This document shows, piece by piece, positions 32,607-40,837 of a stretch of 52,735 nucleotides of DNA (the stretch's first letter is position 1; every line of letters starts with the position of its first letter). The stretch is taken from assembly GCA_030692375.1 (NCBI GenBank), contig JAUYCD010000020.1:1-52735 (forward strand), written 5' to 3'. The position numbers and the translations under genes are program-made. The notes beneath the pieces are model-generated. The model worked only from the letters and a program-made list of their open reading frames with translations. It had not been told where the DNA came from and made no database searches. Source of the DNA: Candidatus Latescibacter sp. (GTDB lineage: Bacteria > Latescibacterota > Latescibacteria > Latescibacterales > Latescibacteraceae).

Positions 32607-33179
32607 TTATTTCCTTTCCATAATCTCTTTCATTTCCGCCAGGCGCAATTCGATCTCGAGGAGTTTTTCCTGGAGTTTCAGTGTCGCCTGGTTGATGTTG
32701 TTCTGGAGCATACCAACCACGCCGAAAATATTGAAGAATACCAGTCCGTTCAGTACCATGGCAATTCCCCTGACCTGATCGCGCATATTGCCGGCGACGA
32801 TCATGAAGAGAGTAATCATGATGATCATGAAGACCCAAACCATACCCACTCCGGCGTTGGAGTCCTTTTTTTCATTAAAACTTCCCTTTCTCACTATGGA
32901 GAACAGGAGAGCGGCAAATGACAGTGCGAAGATCACCCCTACTCCGAAGCCGACACGGGCGAGTAAAGGAAGCTCGCCGCCAGCAATCACGGCATAAAGG
33001 AAAAGTGCCGCCTGTCCCAGCATTACAGCAATCATCGCTGTCATGATCCATTTTCTCGGTGCGGTAAGTTTTTTCTCGAACAGCATGTGTACCTCCCGGT
33101 TGTATTTTTCTCTGAGTTCCGTATTAAAGTGTTCGGATTCCAAAAGTTTTTTACGGAAATTATCCTGCATATTATCCAT
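32607..33179 (-). CDS. Membrane protein linked to an ECF sigma factor
   Basis: A 190-residue protein with a charged N-terminus (about 40 residues), four hydrophobic helices (WIMTAMIAVMLGQAALFLYAVI, LARVGFGVGVIFALSFAALLFSIV, VGMVWVFMIIMITLFMIVAG and GIAMVLNGLVFFNIFGVVGML) and a C-terminal amphipathic coiled coil (NINQATLKLQEKLLEIELRLAEMKEIMERK). It begins three bases after the ECF sigma gene, the usual place for an anti-sigma factor. The soluble N-terminus (DNFRKKLLESEHFNTELREKYNREV) could be the sigma-binding part. It resembles DUF6768-type partners, but I hold that name loosely. Confidence 0.75.
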   Translation of the reverse strand: MDNMQDNFRKKLLESEHFNTELREKYNREVHMLFEKKLTAPRKWIMTAMIAVMLGQAALFLYAVIAGGELPLLARVGFGVGVIFALSFAALLFSIVRKGSFNEKKDSNAGVGMVWVFMIIMITLFMIVAGNMRDQVRGIAMVLNGLVFFNIFGVVGMLQNNINQATLKLQEKLLEIELRLAEMKEIMERK

Positions 33180-33182
33180 TCT

Positions 33183-33728
33183 TTATTCCTCCTTTTCCAG
33201 CACCAGCCGAAGCGCCCGTTTCGCGTAATGGAGCCTTGATTTGACAGTTCCCGGAGAAACATTCAGGATGGAGGCAATCTCATCTATGGAGAAATCCTCC
33301 AGGAAAAAGAGGGTCAGCGCCTCACGGTGGGCGAGCGAAATGAGGTCGAGCCCACGGTGCACTCGTTCGGCGTCATCAAAATCCGGTGAATTGTCATCTT
33401 GGATTTCTGCCAGCGTCTCCTCATCCATCTCTTCTGCCTGAACTTCGGAGTACCTGTCTATAAAGTGATCCATGACTGTGTGACGGGCGATACTGTAAAG
33501 CCATGAAGCCAGCGAGCCGGGATTTTTCAGCGAGCCGATACCCTGAAGAACTTTCACCCAGGTCTTCTGCAGTATATCCCAGGCATCTTCTTCATCCGAA
33601 ACCAGGCGCCGGATGTAGAAAAAAAGCTTCGTTTCCCAGAGCCTGATCAATTCTTCGAATGCGCCCCTGTCCTTTCGACGGCACCGGAGAACCAGAAGCT
33701 CGCTGTATATCCGCTCTTTTTCAGTCAT
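33183..33728 (-). CDS. ECF-type RNA polymerase sigma factor
   Basis: A 181-residue ECF sigma factor: region 2 (RKDRGAFEELIRLWETKLFFYIRRLVSDEEDAWDILQKTWVKVLQGIGSLKNPGSLASWLYSIARHTVMDHF) and region 4 (LISLAHREALTLFFLEDFSIDEIASILNVSPGTVKSRLHYAKRALRLVLE), joined by an acidic linker. It differs clearly from the sigma factor at 16331 (for example, DAWDILQKTW instead of DVAEDIVQETF), so it belongs to another ECF group. It is co-transcribed with the four-helix protein, which may restrain it. A TGAACC / CGACTT pair upstream may be its own promoter. Confidence 0.95.
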   Translation of the reverse strand: MTEKERIYSELLVLRCRRKDRGAFEELIRLWETKLFFYIRRLVSDEEDAWDILQKTWVKVLQGIGSLKNPGSLASWLYSIARHTVMDHFIDRYSEVQAEEMDEETLAEIQDDNSPDFDDAERVHRGLDLISLAHREALTLFFLEDFSIDEIASILNVSPGTVKSRLHYAKRALRLVLEKEE

Positions 33729-33764
33729 GAAATGCCTTTTTTATCGGTTCGTGCCTTATGCATA

Positions 33765-33792
33765 AAGTCGTGAAAAGGAGGAAAAAGGTTCA
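33765..33792 (-). promoter_or_regulatory. Possible ECF-type promoter for the second sigma operon
   Basis: Read on the minus strand, TGAACC (33787-33792) and CGACTT (33765-33770) are 16 bases apart, about 37 bases ahead of the sigma start codon. The GAAC-type -35 suggests autoregulation. The -10 assignment is weaker than for the promoter at 16275. Confidence 0.35.
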
Positions 33793-33857
33793 AAGGAATG
33801 GACAAAAAAAATCCGGGAAATCTGATCAATCCCGGGAAATAACTATCAATCTCTGAT

Positions 33858-34025
33858 TTGTTTCTCGCATAGTTCGCAAAGAAAAAACAAAGAAAAATCA
33901 GACAGGATTAACAAGATTAACATGATTAGAATTAAAAAGAAAATATAAAATCTTGTAAATCTTGTAAATCATGTCCAATATTTTTTTCTTTCTATTATTG
34001 ACTTTGCAAACTTTGCGAGAAAATA
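33858..34025. repeat. 168-bp inverted-repeat element
   Basis: The ends pair as TTTCTCGCATAGTTCGCAAAG (33861-33881) against CTTTGCAAACTTTGCGAGAAA (34002-34022). The inner arms are AGGATTAACAAGATTAACAT and the facing AAATCTTGTAAATCATGTCC. The whole piece could fold into one long hairpin. It has no gene and fills most of the 312-base gap between the sigma and Rid genes. Confidence 0.65.
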
Positions 34026-34040
34026 TTCTTCAAAGGCTTT

Positions 34041-35222
34041 TCATAAAAACGGCGGATACTCGTTTGCGTCCGGGATGATCCCGGTTCCCTCGATTTCCAC
34101 CAGCCAGGAAGGACGGCAGACCGCTCCTTCGACAAAAAGCAGAGGAATTTCCGGCGGAATTTCACGCTCCAGAACCCGCATCACCTTCGGCTGTTCCTTG
34201 AAATCGCGGAGGTAGACAATCAGGTACGCCATATCCGAAAGGTCGGCGCCATGGGGGGCAAGAAGCGCCCGGATGTTCTCGATGGTACGGCTTGTCTGAC
34301 GGATGACATCACCCGGATAGAGAATTTCCCCCGCGCTGTCGATGCTTGCCGTTCCCGAAATGTACAGGTGAGAGCGGTCGCCGAATTGAATCCGGGATCC
34401 CCGCTCAAAGGTGACTCCGTAATCGATGGTTGGACAGAGATGATCGAGAGCTTCCATGAGGATTATCTGTTCCCGCCGTAAATTCTTTATCGAAATGGCA
34501 TCAAGTGAAACGAGTGTGTTGGTCTCTTTCAGTTTGCCCTCGATGCCGGTGCTGGCGATGAAGCGGGTATCGCTTGTCAGCCCGTGCTCGGCAAAATACT
34601 CCCGCCGGGCTTTGACCATGCCGTTATAATGGTTGTCGATGTCACGGACATAAACCCATTTCCGCACAGTATTCCCGAGCATGGTGAGACCGTTGTCCTC
34701 CAGTACTCCGTTGAATGTCCGGAGAATCTCTCCGGTCTGTCTGTAGGAATCGAAGTCGCCGTTCCCGCTGAAATTGGCTGTCAATACCAGGGAATAGTGT
34801 TTTCCGGACAGCACAGCCCCGTTACGCCATCCTTCCGTATCGCAGGCAAGAATTTTTTTTTCGTAGGAAGCGGCTGTGTTTCTGACATGATAAGCCAGAA
34901 GACTCACCGGTCCGTGGCTCAACGGCGACTGCTGGATAATGGAAACGGCGCCGCTGCGGGCCATGCGACAGGCACGTGACCGGAGTAATTCTTCTTTCTG
35001 GTTGGCGATGTCGCTCAGGTAAAAGCGGCAGAATACCTGGGTGTCTTCCGAAAGTCCGCATTCCCTGAGCATTTCGCAGTAGACGGTATGAAGCTCCTCC
35101 AATGACAGAAAGAAAGGCGCCTCATCATTGGTATCGCAGGTCATGTAAAACTCTTCCGCCCCCTGAGGGGTAGAGAAAGAGGAATAAGCAGCCAGTATGT
35201 TCCTTCTATGAAAATTCATCAT
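34041..35222 (-). CDS. Two-domain Rid/YjgF-like protein (chorismatase-fold family)
   Basis: The C-terminal part (from about residue 255) is a recognisable Rid domain: RGSRIQFGDRSHLYISGTASIDSAGEILYPGDVIRQTSRTIENIRALLAPHGADLSDMAYLIVYLRDF, then PLLFVEGAVCRPSWLVEIEGTGII, with the conserved Arg in CRPSWLVEIE. The N-terminal half looks like a second, diverged copy of the same fold. This two-domain layout is that of the FkbO/Hyg5/XanB2 chorismatase family, though many members of this length are uncharacterised Rid proteins. Simple Rid proteins hydrolyse reactive imines. It stands alone with no aromatic-acid or polyketide genes nearby, so the substrate stays open. Confidence 0.75.
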   Translation of the reverse strand: MMNFHRRNILAAYSSFSTPQGAEEFYMTCDTNDEAPFFLSLEELHTVYCEMLRECGLSEDTQVFCRFYLSDIANQKEELLRSRACRMARSGAVSIIQQSPLSHGPVSLLAYHVRNTAASYEKKILACDTEGWRNGAVLSGKHYSLVLTANFSGNGDFDSYRQTGEILRTFNGVLEDNGLTMLGNTVRKWVYVRDIDNHYNGMVKARREYFAEHGLTSDTRFIASTGIEGKLKETNTLVSLDAISIKNLRREQIILMEALDHLCPTIDYGVTFERGSRIQFGDRSHLYISGTASIDSAGEILYPGDVIRQTSRTIENIRALLAPHGADLSDMAYLIVYLRDFKEQPKVMRVLEREIPPEIPLLFVEGAVCRPSWLVEIEGTGIIPDANEYPPFL

Positions 35223-35258
35223 TCAGCATACTCCGAACTGATGTAAAAAGGGATAAGA

Positions 35259-35390
35259 CTTGTGAAAAGGGTTAACATTTAGACCCTGAAACAAGTTCAG
35301 GGTGACCGCGTCATGCCGAACTTGTTGCCGCTTCGCGGGAACGATGAAACCGTTTCGGCATCTATCAATTAAACATGGGTTTTTCACAAG
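35259..35390. repeat. Dispersed hairpin repeat, family A, copy 2
   Basis: The ends are inverted (CTTGTGAAAA at 35259 and TTTTCACAAG at 35381), with the CCTGAAACAAGTTCAGG and ATGCCGAA...TTCGGCAT hairpins between. The orientation is opposite to copies 1 and 5. A short frame over it is not a gene. Confidence 0.8.
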
Positions 35391-35478
35391 CTTTGAGAAA
35401 ACAAAATATAATACAAAAACTGTAAGTTCACGTCAAGTTTTTTCCTCTTGTTTCGGGGAAGTTCATTGGCTTGAGGTA

Positions 35479-36561
35479 TCAATCTCCCGAAGGCGACCCG
35501 ATGCCGGGCTTGTAGATGATGGAATCTTCCTTGGATTCCACCTTGCCGTAGTACCGGGAGTCCAGGGTCATGGGAGGAGCGATCATGGAATACCCGTATC
35601 CCAGGAGCACCCCGCCGATGAGGGTTACCGCCAGGTAGACGAGAGCGACCTGTTTACGGAGAACCGCATGGAGGGAAACGATAGTAGAGATTTTTGTGGC
35701 AGGTCCGGTGATGAAAAAAGCGAGCGCCGCGCCCTGGCCCATGCCCATACTGACCAGGACGCCGATGAGGGCGACCGTTCCGCCTCCGCATACATAAAGG
35801 GGGATGCCCAAAAGCCCGCCGAGGAGCACAGATTTGAAACCTCCTCCTCCCAGGAGTGCTGCAATCCACTCGGGTTTGATGAAAGCCTGAACCGCTCCGG
35901 CGAGGAACAACGCCAGAATGAAATATTTCGATATATATACAAACATTTTGTAGGTATGTTTGATGAAACCTCGCACCCGCGCCCGTGAGGGTAAAGGTGA
36001 GCCGTCCGAAGGGCAGGAACGGATAATATTTCCCGCGGTGAAACCTTCCTTTAGAGGATTTTTGAAATATACCGCGCCGCGTGACAGGGAAAACTCCACA
36101 GTCCATCCGCCGATCACCCCCAAAAGGAGAGCCGAGAATGTGCGCGCCAGGGCCATTTCCGGCCCCATGACCCCCCAGGTGATAATGAATAGGGAGGGGT
36201 TCATCAGGGGCGAGGCTATCAGGAATGCCATCAGCGGCGCCAGGGGGACGCCGACCGCCGCAAGTCCGCCCACCAGGGGTATGGCGGCGAATGTGCACAT
36301 CGGGGAGAGTATTCCCAGAACCGCGGCAAAAAGAATGGGGATTCCGCCGCTCCGGTTCAGGAATCCCCGCACTTTTTCATGGGACATCAGCTCGGAGATA
36401 AAGACAGCCGCCAGGACGCCGAACAGCACATAATACCAGAGGCTCTGGAAAAGCGCCCAGGTGTTGGCGATGATTTTCTCTGTGTAGGTCCCGTAAAACA
36501 GTTTCTCTATGGTGAAATAGAGATTGTAAAAGAAATTCAGTATTTCATAAACATGAGTCAA
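35479..36561 (-). CDS. YraQ/ArsP-type permease (DUF318 family)
   Basis: A 360-residue membrane protein with eight to ten helices. It shows the two inverted family blocks: GIPILFAAVLGILSPMCTFAAIPLVGGLAAVGVPLAPLMAFLIASPLMNPSLFIITWG, and GLLGIPLYVCGGGTVALIGVLVSMGMGQGAALAFFITGPATKISTIVSL. The Cys in SPMC and in YVCGGG fall where metal- or metalloid-binding cysteines occur in relatives. Family members export organoarsenicals or Cu/Zn, or are uncharacterised. No ArsR or metal-binding gene is adjacent, so substrate and regulation are unknown. It is preceded by an ACAGGATTTACAAGATT-type repeat. Confidence 0.85.
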   Translation of the reverse strand: MTHVYEILNFFYNLYFTIEKLFYGTYTEKIIANTWALFQSLWYYVLFGVLAAVFISELMSHEKVRGFLNRSGGIPILFAAVLGILSPMCTFAAIPLVGGLAAVGVPLAPLMAFLIASPLMNPSLFIITWGVMGPEMALARTFSALLLGVIGGWTVEFSLSRGAVYFKNPLKEGFTAGNIIRSCPSDGSPLPSRARVRGFIKHTYKMFVYISKYFILALFLAGAVQAFIKPEWIAALLGGGGFKSVLLGGLLGIPLYVCGGGTVALIGVLVSMGMGQGAALAFFITGPATKISTIVSLHAVLRKQVALVYLAVTLIGGVLLGYGYSMIAPPMTLDSRYYGKVESKEDSIIYKPGIGSPSGD

Positions 36562-36622
36562 GAAAAGCTGCCTTGTAAAAAATGAAAAGAATCCAAAAAC
36601 GAGGAGCCGGAAACTGAAAGAT

Positions 36623-36705
36623 TTTTTGACAGGATTTACAAGATTTACAGGATTATATTTTTTGTTTTTTCTAAAATCTTGGGAATCCTGTCAATCCTGT
36701 CAAAT
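36623..36705. repeat. Inverted repeat of the ACAGGATTTACAAGATT type
   Basis: TTGACAGGATTTACAAGATT and the facing AATCCTGTCAATCCTGTCAA pair around an AT-rich centre. Related words occur inside the element at 33858-34025. It lies between the permease gene and the DUF362 genes; nothing else is visible in that gap. Confidence 0.65.
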
Positions 36706-36773
36706 TTCTCTCTTAGCATCTTTCTATTTGGAGTGCTGATTAACGCAGTACCCTTTTTTGTAAGAGATATTCT

Positions 36774-38480
36774 CTATAGCCTGGCGTTTTTGACCGGCAT
36801 GACCATCCCTTTTTCCTGTGGAACCACTACTTTCAGGTCGTAGAGCATGGTTTTGGAGGTGTCCTCGATGGAGGAGGCGAATCCAGCCGGCCCGAAGCGG
36901 TTCTTCAGCTTGATAAGCAGATGATTCTCCCCTTTTTCCAAAACCACCGGTAGGGCCTGTTCCCGCAGCTTGTACTCGTGGGGACCGTCATCACGAAAGA
37001 TTACCTTCCCGTTCAGAAATACTTTCGCGCCGTCATCGTAACCGAACATGAATCTCCCTTCCTGCTTACCGGGGGATTCCAGGCAGAGATAGGCATAGGT
37101 GACCGTGTTGGCCAGATCGTCGGTGAGCGTTTCATTCAGGCTCACATACGCTTCCGGGAAACCAAAGGGATGCTTGAACACCCACCAGGGCTTGCCGGTG
37201 GAGGCAGTCTGTCCGTCTTTCGGTTTGGCAGCGGCTTCCCCGCCAAGAATGTCCTTGTCCAGATCGGTTTCCTTGTATGGCCCGTTCATGAGGTAGTTCT
37301 GAAATCCGATTCCCTGGTATCCGGAATGCTTCACAAAGTTCCTGCGCACTTCACGGACCGGTTTCCCCACAACGGTGATGTCTTTCTCCTCAAAGCTGCC
37401 GATTCCCTTGTTCCGCGCGAGATGCATTACTACTACATCCGCCGGATTCACCCCCATAGCCCTCAGCGCTGTGGCTTCCGTGGCAACCGGGTTGCCGCCC
37501 GCGATAACGATGTTATGGTGGAGATTTTGAGTATAGGTGGGCCAGTCCTTCTCCGATGCCCAGAAACCGGCGATCACCCCGTAATCGGTGGGCCGGTAGC
37601 TGAAAATGTCCAGCATGCCGTAAGGAAAACCGTACTTGTCCATCTGGCTTTTACCGCGCCCGTCGCCGTAGGGGATGGAGGCGAACGCCCCCACATAATT
37701 CTTGAAAAGCAGGGTGCCGCCGCCGATGTTCATCTTCATGGCCGGGATATTTATCAACTTGTCGGCGCTGAGGATGGCTTCCGGCATATAGTACCCGTCA
37801 CGGGGTGTGCCGGTTCCGGGTATCGGTACACCATAGCCGAATTTGCCGCCCCGGAATTTCACATCCACTCTCTGAAACGCGCCCCCGGGCACCGGTTCAA
37901 AACGGTATTTGTCCTCGTTCAGGTCGACATAATCCACTACCGTATGGTTCTGGGACCGGGTGAATTCCGCGCACATCTCCTTGTAGGAGATGTTGTCGAA
38001 TCCTTCCCAGCGGAGAGTCCAGCCGTCCTCATCGTAGGAGGCTTCATACAGCGGCCCCTGGCCCCGTTTCCCCGCCACTGTCCAGGTAGCGCCCTCCACC
38101 AGGGTGATATGGCGGGGTTTCATCTTTTCCACGAGGTATTTCACCACGCTTTTCACAACCCGGGCATCGGTGACATCGCCCCAGTGTCCCGCTCCGTTAT
38201 TAAAAAAACGATCATTCCTGCGTTTACCGTCATGGTCATACACCGGGGCACTGACAATATTGAGTTTGATCGCCACATGATCGGAGGGTTTGATGACTTT
38301 GGCGAGGCTGGTTTCGGACCGGTCCATCTCCAGCGCCCGGCGAACGACTCCATCTACCTGTTCGAAAGTAACTTTCCCGGCAGCCAGAGGAACCGGATTC
38401 TTCATCTCCTTGTCTTCGGAAGTGGCAATGGCAACCACCGCACGGCCTGTTTTGGCCTGCGAATTATCCACCAGAGACAC
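36774..38480 (-). CDS. DUF362-domain protein, downstream tandem copy, start codon unclear
   Basis: A DUF362 protein (about residues 20-420, e.g. KPSDHVAIKLNIVSAPVYDHDGKR, VVKYLVEKMKPRHITLVEGATW, NPVATEATALRAMGVNPADVVVMHLA) with a C-terminal beta-rich module of about 110 residues (YAYLCLESPGKQEGRFMFGYDDGAKVFLNGKVIF...ENHLLIKLKNRFGPAGFASS) resembling a PA14/carbohydrate-binding jelly roll. It closely parallels the gene just upstream. The first canonical start is GTG 38480, but coding similarity continues upstream: codons to about 38588 give KKRKKLVFSFALVLAFFLSIGIDIRLAHREHGSSP, matching the membrane anchor of the neighbour. That stretch holds no ATG, GTG or TTG; CTG at 38588 or a lost start are possible. 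DUF362 function is not settled. Confidence 0.85.
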   Translation of the reverse strand: MSLVDNSQAKTGRAVVAIATSEDKEMKNPVPLAAGKVTFEQVDGVVRRALEMDRSETSLAKVIKPSDHVAIKLNIVSAPVYDHDGKRRNDRFFNNGAGHWGDVTDARVVKSVVKYLVEKMKPRHITLVEGATWTVAGKRGQGPLYEASYDEDGWTLRWEGFDNISYKEMCAEFTRSQNHTVVDYVDLNEDKYRFEPVPGGAFQRVDVKFRGGKFGYGVPIPGTGTPRDGYYMPEAILSADKLINIPAMKMNIGGGTLLFKNYVGAFASIPYGDGRGKSQMDKYGFPYGMLDIFSYRPTDYGVIAGFWASEKDWPTYTQNLHHNIVIAGGNPVATEATALRAMGVNPADVVVMHLARNKGIGSFEEKDITVVGKPVREVRRNFVKHSGYQGIGFQNYLMNGPYKETDLDKDILGGEAAAKPKDGQTASTGKPWWVFKHPFGFPEAYVSLNETLTDDLANTVTYAYLCLESPGKQEGRFMFGYDDGAKVFLNGKVIFRDDGPHEYKLREQALPVVLEKGENHLLIKLKNRFGPAGFASSIEDTSKTMLYDLKVVVPQEKGMVMPVKNARL

Positions 38481-38612
38481 TGGCGAGGAACCGTGCTCAC
38501 GGTGCGCGAGCCTGATGTCAATCCCGATGCTGAGAAAAAATGCCAGTACAAGGGCGAAAGAAAATACTAATTTCTTCCTTTTTTTCAGGGTATCCGTACT
38601 CTTGTCTCCTTT

Positions 38613-40439
38613 TCAAAGTTTCGCGCTCTTGCCCGGCTGGGCCATCCCTTTTTCTTTGGGAACCACCACCTCCATATCATACAGCATGGTCTTGGAGGTA
38701 TCCTCTATTGAAGAGGCAAATCCCGCTGGCCCGAAACGGTTTTTCAGCTTGATAAGCAGATGATTCTCACCCTTTTCCAGAACTACCGGAATGGCCTGCT
38801 CCCGCAGTTTAAACTCGTGGGGGCCGTCATCGTTTAGGATAACTTTTCCATTCAGATATACTTTGGCGCCGTCATCAAATCCGAACATGAAATTCCCTTC
38901 CTGTTTGCGCGGGGATTTCAGGCAGACATAGGCGTAGGTAATTGTGTTGGCCAGGTCGTCATTCATGGCTTCGTTCAAGCTCACATACGCTTCGGGTAAT
39001 CCGAGGGGATGTTTGAACACCCACCAGGGCCTGCCTGTAGAAGCGCTCTGGCCGTCGCTTGGTTTGATAGAGGCTTCTCCGCCCAGAATATCCTTGTTCA
39101 GGTCGGTTTCCTGATAGGGGCCGTTCATCAGGTAATTCTGGAACCCGATGCCCTGGTATGCCGAGTGCTTGATGAAGTTCCGGCGCACTTCCCGAACCTG
39201 TTTCCCCACCACCGTGATGTCTTTTTCATCATAGCTCCCGAATCCCTTGTTTACCGCCAGATGGGTCCAGACCACATCATCGGGATTGACTCCCATGACA
39301 CGGAGAGCGGTGGCTTCCGTGGCCACCGGGTTGCCGCCGGCGATCACGACGTTATGGTGAAGGTTCAGCGTCCAGCTCGGCCAGTCCTTTTCCGAGCCCC
39401 AGAACCCGGCGATAACCGCGTAATTGGTGGGACGGTAGCTAAAAATGTCCACCATTCCCTGCGAGATTCCATAGCGGTCCATCTGGCTCTTCGCCACTCC
39501 GTCATTATAGGGGAACGATGAGAACGCCCCCACATAGTTCTTGAAAACGAGGGTTCCCCCCATCGAATTCATCTTCATAGCCGGGATATTGACCAGTTTG
39601 TCGGCATTGAGCATGGTTTCCGGCATGTAGTATCCTTCACGCAGCTTTCCGGTGCCGGGAATCCAGGCTTCTTTCCCGAATTTCTGGCCTCGTGATTTCA
39701 TATCCGTTCGTTGGAGTCCATATCCCGGGACGGGGACAAATTTGTACTTGTCCTCGTTCAGGTCAACATAATCCACCACCGTATGATTCTGGGATTTGGT
39801 GAATTCTTCACAGAGTTCCTTGTAGCAGATATTGTCGAACTCTTTCCAGTGTATCGTCCAGCCGTCATCGTCAAAGGAAGCCCGGTCGTACTGGGAACCC
39901 TGGCCGCGTTTCCCGGCCACTGCCCAGGTTCCCGAACCTTCTACTATGGTGATGCGTTTGGGTTTCACTTTTTCCACCATGTATCCGATTACGCTTTTCA
40001 CCACCCGTGCATCGGTTACATCGCCCCAATGCTCGAAGTCGTGGTTCCAGAAATTGGAATTCTTCCTTTTCCCGTCCTTGTCCTGCACCGGGGCGGACAC
40101 CATGTTGATCTTGACAAGCACCCAATCGGTCGGCTTGATGACTTTGACTAGGCTGGTTTCCGATTTATCCATATCAAGCGCACGGCGCACCGCGGCATTA
40201 ACCTGCTCGTCGGTAACCTTTTCGGTATCGAGAGGCGCCGGGTTTTTCAGCTCTTTGTCCATGGAAGTGACCAGGGTCACTACCGCTTTGTTTCCCGATT
40301 TGGCTGCCGCATCGTTCACGAGCGACACCGGAGATTTGCCGTTCTCCTGACGGGCCACATGAACATCGAGGATGACAAAAACAGCGAGGGCCACTAAGAC
40401 GGCCCATCCAAACACGACTCTTTTTCTCTTTTCACTCAT
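38613..40439 (-). CDS. DUF362-domain protein, upstream tandem copy, membrane anchored
   Basis: The 608 residues begin with a signal-anchor (KRKRVVFGWAVLVALAVFVILDVHVARQ), then a DUF362 domain (KPTDWVLVKINMVSAPVQDKDGKR, IGYMVEKVKPKRITIVEGSGTWAVAGKRGQGSQYD, LVNIPAMKMNSMGGTLVFKNYVGAF, NPVATEATALRVMGVNPDDVVWTHLA) and a C-terminal jelly-roll-like module ending in a short basic tail. No cysteine cluster is present, so it does not carry a ferredoxin domain as some DUF362 proteins do. GGAGATGGGAA precedes the ATG. It is followed, in the same frame and only nine codons past the TGA, by the coding sequence of its paralogue. The domain faces outward by topology. Confidence 0.9.
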   Translation of the reverse strand: MSEKRKRVVFGWAVLVALAVFVILDVHVARQENGKSPVSLVNDAAAKSGNKAVVTLVTSMDKELKNPAPLDTEKVTDEQVNAAVRRALDMDKSETSLVKVIKPTDWVLVKINMVSAPVQDKDGKRKNSNFWNHDFEHWGDVTDARVVKSVIGYMVEKVKPKRITIVEGSGTWAVAGKRGQGSQYDRASFDDDGWTIHWKEFDNICYKELCEEFTKSQNHTVVDYVDLNEDKYKFVPVPGYGLQRTDMKSRGQKFGKEAWIPGTGKLREGYYMPETMLNADKLVNIPAMKMNSMGGTLVFKNYVGAFSSFPYNDGVAKSQMDRYGISQGMVDIFSYRPTNYAVIAGFWGSEKDWPSWTLNLHHNVVIAGGNPVATEATALRVMGVNPDDVVWTHLAVNKGFGSYDEKDITVVGKQVREVRRNFIKHSAYQGIGFQNYLMNGPYQETDLNKDILGGEASIKPSDGQSASTGRPWWVFKHPLGLPEAYVSLNEAMNDDLANTITYAYVCLKSPRKQEGNFMFGFDDGAKVYLNGKVILNDDGPHEFKLREQAIPVVLEKGENHLLIKLKNRFGPAGFASSIEDTSKTMLYDMEVVVPKEKGMAQPGKSAKL

Positions 40440-40460
40440 TTCCCATCTCCTTTGTTGGTC

Positions 40461-40620
40461 ACCAGCCCCCTAACCCTCAGTCCCTTTCCCCCGTTCCGGG
40501 GGCAAGGGAAGCAAGAAACCCGCTTGTATCTTTACCTGCCCCCGGAACGGGGGAAGGATGTCCGAAGGACACGGGGTCCCCGCTCGTACGAAGTACGTGC
40601 GGGGTGGATTGAAGGGGGCT
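40461..40620. repeat. GC-rich hairpin repeat cluster before valS
   Basis: CAGCCCCCTAACCCTCAGTC at the left and GAAGGGGGCTTC at the right frame inner arms CCCCCGTTCCGGGGGCA / TGCCCCCGGAACGGGGG and CGTACGAAGTACG. The 398-base gap holds no gene. Similar words occur at 17110-17190 and 4840-5000. The valS promoter must lie between 40620 and 40830, in AT-rich sequence where I could not fix it. Confidence 0.65.
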
Positions 40621-40837
40621 TCATCAAATATAGAATAAAATATAAGATTTTTCAATGTAAATGATATAAAAAGTTAAGGTACAAAGTGACAAAGTCTGGA
40701 CAATTAGTGGAAATTCGGAGACCGGGGTGCATTCCCTTTTCTTTTTGCGCCGTTCCATTGACATACCATGCGAGAGATAGTATATTGTAACCTTTATCAA
40801 TTGAACTTTCACGCCGAAAGATGTACGGGGGGTTCAG

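Noticed and set aside
35302-35988. Plus-strand open frame of 228 codons
   Set aside because: Its first part translates a family A repeat (it shares CRTCCRFAGT-KPFRHLSIK with a frame at 48622) and the rest is antisense to the permease gene.
36978-38570. Plus-strand open frame of 530 codons
   Set aside because: It is the exact antisense of a DUF362 gene and is long only because of codon bias; the opposite strand has clear family motifs.
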